From JBGAPI01 sp044221335 (GTDB taxonomy: Bacteria > Pseudomonadota > Gammaproteobacteria > Xanthomonadales > Ahniellaceae): a stretch of 64,000 nucleotides of DNA. Location: the NCBI GenBank assembly GCA_044221335.1, contig JBGAPI010000029.1, positions 1 through 64,000 on the forward strand, in the 5' to 3' direction. A model generated the notes under the pieces. It did not search any database. It saw only the letters and a list, made by a program, of their open reading frames with translations, and had not been told where the DNA came from. The number at the start of each line of letters is the position of its first letter. The first letter of the stretch is position 1. The position numbers were made by a program, and so were the translations under genes. This document shows positions 46,101 through 54,165 of this stretch, piece after piece.

Positions 46101-47569
46101 GCGTCACCCGGCGTCTCACGCTGGACCTCGACTGGTCGCTGGAGACCACCGTCGAACGCATCGCGCCGGACGACGCGGCGTTCTCGGTCGACCTGCCGCT
46201 CGTCGCCGGCGAGAACGTGCAGACGCCGGGCCTCACGGTGAAGGACGGCAGGATCACGCTGCCGATCCAGGCGGACACCTACTCCGCCAGCTGGTCGTCG
46301 AAGATCAACCGCGAGACCAAGGACGACGACCGCACCTCGGCCAGCACCGAGCTGTCGTTGACCGCCGCCGATCTCGGCCAGCGCGCCGAGGTCTGGTTCG
46401 TCGAGGTCGGGCCGATGTGGAACGTCAGCACCCAGGGCGTGCCGCCGGTCTACCCCGACGGCAATACCTGGGTCTACGAGTTCCACCCGCTGCCAGGCGA
46501 GTCGCTGAAGCTCGCGATCGACCGGCCGGTGCCGACCGAGGGCGCGTCGCTGGCGATCGACTCGGTGCAGTTGACGACCAGCGTCGGCAAGCGGGCGCGC
46601 GAGAGCACGCTGAACCTGGGCCTGCGCTCGACCCGCGGCGGCCAGCACGTGCTGATGCTGCCGCCGGAGGCCGAGGTGCTGTCGCTGGTCGTCGGCGGAC
46701 AGACGCTGAACCTGCGCCCCGAGAAGGGTCGACTCAGCGTGCCGGTGACGCCGGGTGCGCAGAACGTCGTGGTGCGCTTCCGCGAGCCGATCGAGATCGG
46801 GGTCCGCGCGACCACGCCGGCGATCGACGTCGGCGCGCCGGCCTCCAACGTGCGCATCGAGCTGCAGCCGGGCGCCGACCGCTGGCTGCTGTTCGTCGGT
46901 GGTCCGGCGGTCGGACCAGCGGTGCTGTACTGGGGCGAACTCGTGGTGATGGCGCTGGTCGCGTTCGGGCTGGCGCGCACCCGCTACACGCCGCTCGGCG
47001 TCGGACAGTGGTTCCTGCTCGGTGTCGGCTTCTCGGTCTCCGTGTGGTTCACGCCGATGTTCGTCGTCGCCTGGCTGTTCCTGCTCGCGTGGCGCGAGAA
47101 GAACGGAGCCGCGCTGTCGCCGCTGCCGTTCAATGCCTTCCAGCTGTTCCTGGTGATGGCGAGCTTCGTCATGATGATCGCGATCATCGGGACCTTGTCG
47201 ATGTCGCTGATGGGTCATCCGGAGATGAGCGTCGTCGGCAACAATTCGCACGCCGGCAACCTCGCCTGGTTCGCCGACCGCAGCGGCAACGCGCTGCCCG
47301 GAGCCTGGGCGATCTCGCTGCCGACGTGGATCTACAAGACGGCGCTGTTCGCGTGGGCGCTGTGGTTCGCCTGGGCGCTGTTCCGCTGGGCACGCTGGGG
47401 TCTCGGCTGCTTCGGTAGCGGCGGCTTCTGGAAGGCCTTCCCGAAGAGCGAGCGCAAGGCGCCGCCGCCGATGCCGGCGACGCCCGCGGCGGATGGCGGT
47501 ACCGCGCCATCGGGGGATGCCGCCGCCTCGACGGAGTCGAAGGAACCGGACCCCGGCGTCGGGACCTAG
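43112..47569 (+). CDS. Very large membrane protein of unknown function
   Basis: 1485 residues. Signal peptide (MKSMLRLAAVAILVLFTGSA...), a large periplasmic part to about 475, a cluster of hydrophobic segments (about 480-590), then a Pro/Ala/Met linker with 'DMTVTGSRMKRVQSETAQPV' (about 669-688), the signature normally found before the plug of TonB-dependent receptors. Next come a membrane helix (about 752-775) and a second signal-peptide-like segment 'AVLLSIGLAFAASTAVHA' (about 807-825). A second periplasmic beta-rich part (to about 1265), further helices (about 1265-1345 and 1400-1430) and a Pro-rich end complete it. It looks like two related halves fused. No family recognised. It follows the kinase gene by 166 bp. 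Confidence 0.75.
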   Translation: MKSMLRLAAVAILVLFTGSASADVDTAKLPAALRDWVAWVERGNETIACPLLVGEGSGESENDAVVGTRACAWPGPMELKVDKSGASFSVRWKVYAKSALVLPGNAEHWPQDVTVDGKPVPVVKDTSGQPVLWLEPGDAAVGGRFTWETRPEALVVPPANAWIRLTVDGATVAPIERTDEGVWLGRSEEQVKGEDSLAVLVFRKYSDGVPGMLETRMTLDVAGDGREEALGVPLPSGFQPVAMSGDLPARLDPSGKLSVQVRPGHWTINLRARATTALAQLSRGEAKEPWPDEEVWSYEAASKLRVTQAVGEHPLDPKQAGVPAVWQALPAFALEPTDKITIEERSRGLSPQDQNRLSLARELWLDFDGSGWSTRDRVNGQLLRDFRLDVAAPFELLRANENGDPLLITHGKDPALTGVELRQRQLDLSASNRINSGSMKLPINGWKQNFDAVSATVHLPPGYRLYAAIGADQAPGAWIDRWNLLDMFLLALITVMAGWLAGRGAATVTLGYLLIAYHEYDAPRLMLLWLLGLALVLKLLPLRGTFGAIARYFSLAIFGLCALGTLSFVVTQARLALYPQLESTISNSHGGGVNLNPDGLGQVLVYPNQAANEEYAPSANQRSMEPPAEMPMNAPVTMAAPPAPAAPPMPPAKAAPQTRAMEQQGLSDMTVTGSRMKRVQSETAQPVFQVGKSNAEASRRKLQRYATSNVVQAGRGEPTWEWSRYSLSWSGPVLPDQDVRLVVSPPWLTRLLRVVGIALLAVLFFRLAQAYWNKPVLPAAPKAAKPSAGGDGDGDGDDRRGEFKLNATTAVLLSIGLAFAASTAVHAETTPADELLQQLRQRVLELPKCAPNCGQFASATVSARGDDVKVLLEAHVAAANTALPIPGEEKLLALTAINVDGKSEVPIWRQDEHHRYIALDRGVHRIELTYRAAAADSIGLNFPSAPAAIRFDGAGWDASGIREGRLETDTLQLSHRREAGKGNEPSSVAQQFPAFVRVTRRLTLDLDWSLETTVERIAPDDAAFSVDLPLVAGENVQTPGLTVKDGRITLPIQADTYSASWSSKINRETKDDDRTSASTELSLTAADLGQRAEVWFVEVGPMWNVSTQGVPPVYPDGNTWVYEFHPLPGESLKLAIDRPVPTEGASLAIDSVQLTTSVGKRARESTLNLGLRSTRGGQHVLMLPPEAEVLSLVVGGQTLNLRPEKGRLSVPVTPGAQNVVVRFREPIEIGVRATTPAIDVGAPASNVRIELQPGADRWLLFVGGPAVGPAVLYWGELVVMALVAFGLARTRYTPLGVGQWFLLGVGFSVSVWFTPMFVVAWLFLLAWREKNGAALSPLPFNAFQLFLVMASFVMMIAIIGTLSMSLMGHPEMSVVGNNSHAGNLAWFADRSGNALPGAWAISLPTWIYKTALFAWALWFAWALFRWARWGLGCFGSGGFWKAFPKSERKAPPPMPATPAADGGTAPSGDAAASTESKEPDPGVGT

Positions 47570-47584
47570 CCCCGCCCTGGACTG

Positions 47585-48430
47585 GTGGACGCGACTCCGA
47601 ACATAGGGATGCTGCTGCGCACAGCAGCGGCATCCCTGGAAGTCGACGCGCCGCGGCTGGAGGCCGAGATCCTGCTCGCGCACCTGCTCGGCCGGCCGCG
47701 CGCCTGGCTGTTCGCGCATTCCGGCGATCCGCTCGACGCGGCCATCCGCGAGCGCTACGACGCGCTCGTCGCGCGCCGCCGTGCCGGCGAGCCGATCGCC
47801 TACCTCACGGGCACCCGCGACTTCCACGGCCTCACGCTCGCCGTCGCGCCGGGTGTGCTGATCCCGCGCGCGGAGACCGAGCTGCTGGTGGAACTGGCGC
47901 TGGCCGAAATCGACACGCGTTCGTGCTCGACGGCCCTCGACCTCGGCACCGGCAGCGGCGCGATCGCGCTGGCGGTCGCCGCGGCGCGCCCCGCCGTCAG
48001 GGTGACCGCCGTGGAGCGCAGCGTGACCGCCGCAGCGATCGCCGCGGACAACATCGCGCGGTCGGGGCAAAGCCGGGTCGAGCTGGTCGCGAGCGACTGG
48101 TTCTCGGCACTGCTGGGCCGGCGCTTCGACCTGATCGTCTCGAACCCACCCTACATCGCCGCCGACGACCATCATCTCGGCGAGGGCGACCTGCGCTTCG
48201 AGCCGCCGGAGGCGCTGGCGTCAGGGGGCGACGGCCTCGATGCGATCCGCGCCATCGTCGCCGACGCGCCGCGGCATCTGTCCGCCGGGGCGGCGCTGAT
48301 GGTCGAGCATGGTCACGAGCAGGGGGCGGAGGTGCGCGCGCTGTTCGTTTCGGGGGGGTTCGGCGAGGTGGACAGCGTGCGGGATCTGGAAGGGCGGGAA
48401 CGGGTGACGCGCGGCCGCTGGTCGCCGTAG
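47585..48430 (+). CDS. prmC: Peptide chain release factor N5-glutamine methyltransferase PrmC
   Basis: SAM-dependent enzyme that methylates the GGQ glutamine of release factors RF1/RF2. 281 residues from GTG 47585; ATG 47609 ('MLLRTAAASLEV') is an alternative and neither has a good ribosome site. The N-terminal helical domain has 'ARLEAEILL'-type sequence and 'ARRRAGEPIAYLTGTRDFHG', followed by 'VLIPRAETELLVELAL', the SAM loop 'ALDLGTGSGAIALAVA' and the substrate motif NPPY (about 188-191). prfA is not adjacent. The TAG stop is inside a palindrome doublet. Confidence 0.92.
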   Translation: MDATPNIGMLLRTAAASLEVDAPRLEAEILLAHLLGRPRAWLFAHSGDPLDAAIRERYDALVARRRAGEPIAYLTGTRDFHGLTLAVAPGVLIPRAETELLVELALAEIDTRSCSTALDLGTGSGAIALAVAAARPAVRVTAVERSVTAAAIAADNIARSGQSRVELVASDWFSALLGRRFDLIVSNPPYIAADDHHLGEGDLRFEPPEALASGGDGLDAIRAIVADAPRHLSAGAALMVEHGHEQGAEVRALFVSGGFGEVDSVRDLEGRERVTRGRWSP

Positions 48431-48475
48431 GAGCGGCTTGCGCCTCTCCTGCATCGCGGCTTGCGCCGCTCCTAC
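48427..48475. repeat. GTAG...CTAC palindrome doublet after prmC
   Basis: GTAGGAGCGGCTTGCGCCTC then an inverted copy GCGGCTTGCGCCGCTCCTAC, a 49-bp unit whose first four bases contain the prmC stop codon. Similar to REP elements of Xanthomonadales and pseudomonads. Confidence 0.75.
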
Positions 48476-48489
48476 AATGGGGGCAGCTC

Positions 48490-48495
48490 TACAAT
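48490..48495 (+). promoter_or_regulatory. Putative -10 box (TACAAT) of the OsmC-family gene
   Basis: TACAAT 28 bp before the start codon, directly after the palindrome doublet. Confidence 0.4.
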
Positions 48496-48522
48496 CCGCG
48501 GATCGTCACCGGGAGCCGTCGC

Positions 48523-48999
48523 ATGGGTACCTATCGCGCCACTGTGAACTGGCAGCGCAACGACGCGCGCTTCACCGACAACCACTACAGCCGCGCCCAC
48601 GTGTGGGAGTTCGACGGCGGCAGCAAGGTCGGTGCGACCTCGTCGGAGCAGGTCGTGCCGCTGCCGATGTCGGATCCGTCCAAGGTCGATCCCGAAGAGG
48701 CCTTCGTCGCCTCGCTCTCGTCCTGCCACATGCTGTGGTTCCTGTCGCTCGCCGCCCGCCGCGGCTTCGTCATCGACAGCTACCACGACCGGGCGGAGGG
48801 CGTGCTGGCGCCGGACGAGAATGGCCGCGCCTGGATGACCCGGGTGTTCCTGCGGCCGGAAATCGTCGTCGGCGGCGACAAGGCGATGAGCGACGACGAA
48901 CTGCACGAGCTGCACAACGAAGCCCACGCACGCTGTTTCATCGCGAACTCGGTGCGCTCGGAAGTGCTGATCGCGCCCGCCATCGTCGGCCTGGCCTAG
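48523..48999 (+). CDS. OsmC-family peroxide-reducing protein
   Basis: 158 residues from ATG 48523 (GGGAG 7 bases upstream). OsmC/Ohr-fold proteins reduce organic peroxides through two cysteines, and both are present: C68 in 'SLSSCHMLWFLSLAA' and C138 in 'HNEAHARCFIANSVRSEV'. 'EQVVPLPMSDPSKVDPEEAF' and 'NYTY-like' N-terminal strands ('YRATVNWQRND') agree with the YhfA/OsmC branch rather than Ohr. Soluble, cytoplasmic. Monocistronic, by its own -10 box. Confidence 0.88.
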   Translation: MGTYRATVNWQRNDARFTDNHYSRAHVWEFDGGSKVGATSSEQVVPLPMSDPSKVDPEEAFVASLSSCHMLWFLSLAARRGFVIDSYHDRAEGVLAPDENGRAWMTRVFLRPEIVVGGDKAMSDDELHELHNEAHARCFIANSVRSEVLIAPAIVGLA

Positions 49000-49086
49000 G
49001 CAAACCGCGGTCCGCGGCAGCCTCGATCGCCGCCGCGAAGCGGACGAGCCGGGACGCGAACTGCCGCGCTCGACCGGCCGACGACC

Positions 49087-51708
49087 TTACTCGAACGAAT
49101 CCTTGAACACGGCATCCACCGTCGACGCGTGGCTGACGTCCGCCGACCGCGAATAGGCGTGGGTGTTCGAGCCGATGTACTCGGCATGGACCGTCGTGTT
49201 GCCGTTTCCAGTGAACAGCAGGCTGCACGAGAAGCTGACCACGTTCGCACTCACCGGGGTCGCGGTGGTCGCGGTGCAGGTCTCGCCGCTCGCCGCCGTG
49301 AACACGACACGACCGCCGCTCGGAGCCGTGGTCGCCGACACATTGGCGGTGAAGCTCACCGGCACGCCGTCGGTCGAAGGGTTGGGATTCTGGCTGACGA
49401 TGCTGGTGGCGGTGCCAGCGCCCGGGCGGAACACCACCACGAAGTTGGTGACCGACAATCCGACCGGCATCTGGTTTCGGACCGGGTCGTAGGCGACTCC
49501 GCCGACATCGCTCGTGGCATTGCCGAAGACCGAGTTGGCGGTCGACAACGGACCGGTGGCATTGCTGCCGTCGCCCAGCAAGAGGGTGGCGGCGCCGACG
49601 TTCGCGATGCCGTTGCGATCGTAGGCGGGAGAGATCACGACGTAGTTGCCGTTCGACTGCGGCACGACGTTGCCGATGCCGCTGATCAGGTCGCTGTCGG
49701 TGCTGCCGACCAGCGAATTGCTGCTGGTCGGCGGACCGCTGAAGCCGGTGGTGGTGGAGGCCAGCGTCACCGAGCCGACATCGCTGACCGCACCGTTGTC
49801 GAAGGAGCTGTTGGACAGCACGAAGCTGTCGCCGCCCGCCGTGACCACGTAGCGACCCAGTGCCGAATCGCCGGCGCCGCCGATCAGGGCATTCGAGGTC
49901 GAGATCGTGCCGGCCAGGCCGGTCGTCCCGGAGCCGAACGCGACGGCGCCACGGCCGTTGTTGTAACCCGGGTACTGCACCACGTAGTTGCCGTTCGCCA
50001 GCGGCGTCACATCCATCAGGCTGAACGAGGGTCCGACGATCGAGCTGACCCAGGAATTGCCTGCGCTGACCGTGCCGGTCGTGCCGCTGTTGCCGTTGCC
50101 GAAGGTCGCGGCACCGAAACTGCCATGCCACGCGTTGGACAGGACGACATAGTTGCCATTGCTGAGCGCGCGCAGGCCCGTGCCGGTGAAACCGCTGGTG
50201 ATGCAGCCGATCTGGTCGCCGTTCTGATCGCCGACCAGCGAATTCGCCGCGCTGACGAGGCCGGTCAGGCCGGTCGTGCCCGACACCCAGGTGACGGCGC
50301 CGACGTTCGCGGTGATGCCCGGATTGTCCCAGCCGCAGGTGGCGGTCACGAGGTTGCCGTTGGGCAGCGCCAGCAGGTAGCTCCCGACGAAGTCATTGGC
50401 CGAGCCGCCGACCAGCGAATTGCCGCTGCCGACCAGGCCGACGGTCGGGCTCGTGCCCGACATCAGCGTCACCGCGCCGGCGTTGGCCTTGCCGGCATTG
50501 CTGAAGAAGGGCGACGCGACGACGATGTTGCCGTTGCTCAGCTGGGCCACTCGGCTGCCGAAAGCGTCGTTCGCGCTGACGCCGAACATCGAGTTGCCGG
50601 GAGTCACGAAGCCGGTGATGCCACCGGCGGGCATGAAGGTCGCCGAGCCGACGCGCAGGTTGACGCCGTCGCCGGTCTCTGCCGACACGACCATGAGGTT
50701 GCCATTGGCGAGCTCGTAGACGTTGCCGATCTTGTCGCCGGCATGGGGGCCGATCAACGCGTTGGCAGTCGAGATCGTGCCGGTCAGGCCGCTTCCCGCC
50801 GGCGCGACCAGCACCGCGCCGGCGGAGCCGCCGATGCCGGTCGTGAAATTGGGAACGCTGACGGTGTAGCCGCCGTTCTTGAGCGCGAGAGCGGACATTC
50901 CGAGGCCATCGCGCGTCGTGCTGCCGATCAGGGAGTTGCCACCGGCGACGACGCCGGACCGGCCAGTGCTTCCCGAACAGAACGTCACCGCACCGACGTC
51001 GACGACGGCAGCGTTGTCCCACCGTTCGGTGACCACGACGTAGTTGCCGTTGGTCAGCGGCACGACGAGGGAGCCGACCTGGTCACCGGCGGTGCCACCC
51101 ACCAGGGAATTGGAAGACGAGACCGCGCCGGTGACGCCGGTGGTACCGCTGCCCCAGGTCGCGGCGCCGACACTGGCGGCGCCCGGGCGGCTCCATCCCG
51201 GCGCCCCGACCACGTAGTTGCCGTTGGACAGTGCGGTCACCGAAAACTCGCTGCCGACGAGGTCGTTGGTCGAGCTGCCGACCAGCGAATTGCCGGAGGA
51301 CACCGTTCCGGCAACGCCGGTGTTGGCGTTGCCGAAGGTGACGGCGCCGGCGTCGGTGGCGGCGCCGTTCCTGTAGTGCGAACTCTTGATCACGTAGTTG
51401 CCATTGGTCAGCACGGTGACGCCTTCCGAGCCGATCTGATCGTTCGTGGTACTGCCGCGCAACGTGCTGATCAGGGTCGCGTCGGCGCGGTAGAGGTAGA
51501 CGGCGCCGACGGCCGTATGGGTGCCGTCGAGATTCCACATCGGGTCCGTGACCACGAAGTTGCCGTTCGGCAGCATGGTGATCCGGGTGCCGAAGGCCTG
51601 ACTGCCGCTGGGACCGAGGATCAGCAGATTCGACGCGCGGACGGGTACGGAAGCGGCAGCGAAGAGCAGCAGGGCAAGGCCGAGGCACAGGCGGAGGGCG
51701 GCGGTCAT
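49087..51708 (-). CDS. Secreted repeat protein with C-terminal Ig-like domain
   Basis: 873 residues with a signal peptide ('LGLALLLFAAASVPVRA'). About twelve degenerate units of 50-65 residues share the core 'LSNGNYVVGAPG' / 'VGAVTFG-GTTG-TGTVS-NSLVGS-DQVGS'; each looks like one beta-propeller or FG-GAP-like blade. Near the end (about 760-850) is a bacterial Ig-like domain ('NPSTDGVPVSFTANVSATTA', 'CSLLFTGNGNTTVHAEY'). The chain ends 'DAVFKDSFE', a short aromatic-acidic C-terminal motif seen on other large exported proteins of this order. The ribosome site GGAG lies 7 bases before ATG. Surface or secreted; function unknown. Confidence 0.85.
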   Translation of the reverse strand: MTAALRLCLGLALLLFAAASVPVRASNLLILGPSGSQAFGTRITMLPNGNFVVTDPMWNLDGTHTAVGAVYLYRADATLISTLRGSTTNDQIGSEGVTVLTNGNYVIKSSHYRNGAATDAGAVTFGNANTGVAGTVSSGNSLVGSSTNDLVGSEFSVTALSNGNYVVGAPGWSRPGAASVGAATWGSGTTGVTGAVSSSNSLVGGTAGDQVGSLVVPLTNGNYVVVTERWDNAAVVDVGAVTFCSGSTGRSGVVAGGNSLIGSTTRDGLGMSALALKNGGYTVSVPNFTTGIGGSAGAVLVAPAGSGLTGTISTANALIGPHAGDKIGNVYELANGNLMVVSAETGDGVNLRVGSATFMPAGGITGFVTPGNSMFGVSANDAFGSRVAQLSNGNIVVASPFFSNAGKANAGAVTLMSGTSPTVGLVGSGNSLVGGSANDFVGSYLLALPNGNLVTATCGWDNPGITANVGAVTWVSGTTGLTGLVSAANSLVGDQNGDQIGCITSGFTGTGLRALSNGNYVVLSNAWHGSFGAATFGNGNSGTTGTVSAGNSWVSSIVGPSFSLMDVTPLANGNYVVQYPGYNNGRGAVAFGSGTTGLAGTISTSNALIGGAGDSALGRYVVTAGGDSFVLSNSSFDNGAVSDVGSVTLASTTTGFSGPPTSSNSLVGSTDSDLISGIGNVVPQSNGNYVVISPAYDRNGIANVGAATLLLGDGSNATGPLSTANSVFGNATSDVGGVAYDPVRNQMPVGLSVTNFVVVFRPGAGTATSIVSQNPNPSTDGVPVSFTANVSATTAPSGGRVVFTAASGETCTATTATPVSANVVSFSCSLLFTGNGNTTVHAEYIGSNTHAYSRSADVSHASTVDAVFKDSFE

Positions 51709-51954
51709 CGGGAACTCCAGGACGGGCGGACGGCTTCAGGGCCGGGAAACGCCGGCCAAAACGGACATGCCGATACGGAGAGGCGCCTGGAAAGCGGACA
51801 TGGGCGGGGCCAGGGCCGGGCAAGCGGCAGCTATGCGACCTGTCTCCCGCGTTGACATCCCGTCACGGTGTTAACGGCAAAACGCGACGCAGCAAACCAA
51901 TTTCTTACCAGTGGACGCCTAGTTTTCGCGCCGACTCCACCGCGACACGGCACG
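51709..51954. other. Divergent promoter region
   Basis: 246 bp between two divergent secreted-protein genes. AT-richer than its surroundings near 51860-51930. A TTGACA lies at 51852-51857 but no -10 sits at the right spacing. Two copies of CGGACATG (51761-51768 and 51796-51803) are present. No gene seen. Confidence 0.35.
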
Positions 51955-52263
51955 ATGAATAGAATTTCCGGAATCGCATTCCTGTGGGCCATCGCCGGCG
52001 CGCCCGCGCCGGCGGTGGCCACCGACATGGACGTGGTCTTCAGCGGCAGCGGCGCGCACTATCTCTGCGCCGGCGCCAGCCAGGTCAGCGTCGGCGCGAA
52101 GAACCACCCGTCATGGCGCTGGTTCTGCGGCGGCCTGGTGCAGACCTGCAGCGAGGACACCCTCGCGGCGACGGTGAACCCCTTCGCCCATACGGTCGTC
52201 CTCACCTGCACCGAAGTCGCGATCAACATTCCCGACCTCGTGTTCGCCACCAGCGACGAGTAG
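51955..52263 (+). CDS. Small secreted cysteine-containing protein
   Basis: 102 residues from ATG 51955 with a signal peptide (MNRISGIAFLWAIAGAPAPA, cleavage near 22-23). The mature part has four cysteines ('YLCAG', 'WFCGG', 'QTCSE', 'LTCTE'), fitting two disulfides. Codon use is ordinary. No family recognised; not part of an evident operon. Ends GAG TAG. Confidence 0.6.
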   Translation: MNRISGIAFLWAIAGAPAPAVATDMDVVFSGSGAHYLCAGASQVSVGAKNHPSWRWFCGGLVQTCSEDTLAATVNPFAHTVVLTCTEVAINIPDLVFATSDE

Positions 52264-52356
52264 CTCTCGTCCGGGCCGGTCGGATCGAAGGCACGGACCA
52301 AGATTCGCTGCACGACGTGATAGCGTCTCGCGCTCCAACCCCGCGGAGTGCGCGAC

Positions 52357-54114
52357 ATGCCCCGTCGCTCCCTTGCCGTCCTTCTGTCGCTGGCCCTGAT
52401 CGCCTGCCATCACGCCCGTTCGGACCACGATCAGGCGGGATCGTCCAACGATGCGTCGGCGGCGCCGAAAGCGCATCCGGCGCGTTTCGAGACCATCGTC
52501 CGCAACGGTGTCGTCTACGACGGCAGCGGCGGACCGCCGCGACGCGTCGATCTCGGAATCCGCCGCGGCCGCGTCGTGATGGTCGGCGACCTCGCGAACG
52601 CCGTCGCCGATCACGACATCGATGCCGACGGCCTCGCCGTTGCGCCGGGCTTCATCAACATGCTGTCGTGGGCCCCGGATTCGCTGTGGGTCGACGGCCG
52701 CGGCATGAGCGACAGCCTGCAGGGCGTGACCCTCGAGGTGTTCGGCGAGGGCTGGTCGCAGGGGCCGCTCAACGACACGATGAAGGCCGAGGAGCTGAAG
52801 AACCAGGGCGACATCAAGTACGACATCACCTGGACGACGCTCGGGGAGTACCTCGAGCAGCTGACCGCGCGCGGCATCACGCCCAATGTCGCGTCGATGG
52901 TCGGCGCTTCCACCGTTCGGATCCACGAGCTCGGCGCCGCCAACCGGGCGCCGACGCCGGCGGAGCTGGCGCGGATGCAGGAGCTGGTGCGCGAGGCGAT
53001 GCGCGAGGGGGCGCTCGGGGTCGGCTCGGCGCTGATCTACGCGCCCGGCACCTACGCCCGGACCGACGAGCTGATCGCGCTGGCCAAGGCCGCGGGCGAG
53101 TCCGGCGGCGGCTATGTCTCGCACATGCGCAGCGAAGGCGACGGCCTCGAGGGCGCGGTCGACGAGCTGATCCGGATCGGTCGCGAGGCCGGCGTGCATG
53201 CCGAGGCCTATCACCTGAAGGCCGCGGGGCAGGCGAACTGGCCGAAGATGCGGATCGCGATCGACAGGATCGCCGCGGCGCGCGCGGCCGGCGTGTCGGT
53301 CAGCGCCAACATGTACGCCTACGTCGCCGGCGCCACCGGCCTCGATGCGGCGATGCCGACCTGGGTGCAGGCGGACGGCCTCGACGCCTGGATCAAGCGG
53401 CTCTCTGATACCGCGACGCGGAAGAAGGTGATCGCGGAAATGCGTGCTGCGCCGAAAGGATGGGAAAACCTGCCACGCCTCGCCGGCGATCCGTCGCGCG
53501 TCCTGTTCATCGGCTTCAAGACCGAGGCGCTGAAGCCTTTGACCGGCAAGACGCTCGCGCAGGTGATGGCCGAGCGCGGAACCTCGGCCGAGGACACCAT
53601 GATCGACCTCGTGATCGCCGACCACTCGCGGGTCGACACCGCGTACTTCCTGATGGACGAGGACAACGTGAAGCTTGGCCTGTCGCAGCCCTGGGTCGCG
53701 CTCGGTTCGGACGCCGAATCGGCGGCGCCGGAGGGCGTGTTCCTGAAGTCGTCGACCCATCCGCGCGCCTACGGCAACGTCGCCCGCTTCCTCGGCCACT
53801 ACGTCCGCGACGAGAAGCTGATGCCGCTGTCTGAAGGCATCCGTCGCCTGACCCGCCTGCCGGCCGAGAACTGGAAGCTGCGCGATCGCGGCTGCATCGA
53901 TCCCGGCTGCTACGCCGATGTCGTGATCTTCGATCCCGCCGCGATCATCGACCACGCGAGCTTCGAAAGGCCGCAGCAGTACGCCAGCGGCGTGCGCGAC
54001 GTGCTGGTGAACGGCGCGGTGGTGGTGAAGGACGGCCAGCACACCGGCGCGAAGCCGGGGCAGGTGGTCCATGGGCCGGGCTGGTGCGGCTGGCGGCCGG
54101 AGCGCTGCCGGTAG
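52357..54114 (+). CDS. D-aminoacylase-family amidohydrolase lipoprotein
   Basis: 585 residues from ATG 52357 (GGAG 9 bases upstream). The lipoprotein signal has lipobox 'LIAC' (C about 17). The rest is an amidohydrolase of the N-acyl-D-amino-acid deacylase branch: 'GVVYDGSGGPPRRVDLGIR', 'DGLAVAPGFINMLSW' (where most members have a metal-binding H-x-D-x-H, here changed to N-M-L-S-W), 'EGALGVGSALIYAPGTYART', 'SHMRSEGDGLEGAVDELIRI', 'EAYHLKAAG', 'LGSDAESAAPEGVFLKSSTH' and 'VRDVLVNGAVVVKDGQHTG'. Possible role: turnover of D-amino-acid amides in the envelope, if active. The stop TAG begins a palindrome-rich region. Confidence 0.85.
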   Translation: MPRRSLAVLLSLALIACHHARSDHDQAGSSNDASAAPKAHPARFETIVRNGVVYDGSGGPPRRVDLGIRRGRVVMVGDLANAVADHDIDADGLAVAPGFINMLSWAPDSLWVDGRGMSDSLQGVTLEVFGEGWSQGPLNDTMKAEELKNQGDIKYDITWTTLGEYLEQLTARGITPNVASMVGASTVRIHELGAANRAPTPAELARMQELVREAMREGALGVGSALIYAPGTYARTDELIALAKAAGESGGGYVSHMRSEGDGLEGAVDELIRIGREAGVHAEAYHLKAAGQANWPKMRIAIDRIAAARAAGVSVSANMYAYVAGATGLDAAMPTWVQADGLDAWIKRLSDTATRKKVIAEMRAAPKGWENLPRLAGDPSRVLFIGFKTEALKPLTGKTLAQVMAERGTSAEDTMIDLVIADHSRVDTAYFLMDEDNVKLGLSQPWVALGSDAESAAPEGVFLKSSTHPRAYGNVARFLGHYVRDEKLMPLSEGIRRLTRLPAENWKLRDRGCIDPGCYADVVIFDPAAIIDHASFERPQQYASGVRDVLVNGAVVVKDGQHTGAKPGQVVHGPGWCGWRPERCR

Positions 54115-54165
54115 GCCGGCATCCGCCCGCCAATCGCGGCAGGGCGGGCACGGCCCCCCACCGCG

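Noticed and set aside
43067..48175. A 1702-codon open frame on the minus strand opposite the large membrane protein and prmC
   Set aside because: It is a GC-driven shadow: Arg/Gln/His/Asp-rich low-complexity product, no ribosome site, and it crosses two well-supported plus-strand genes.
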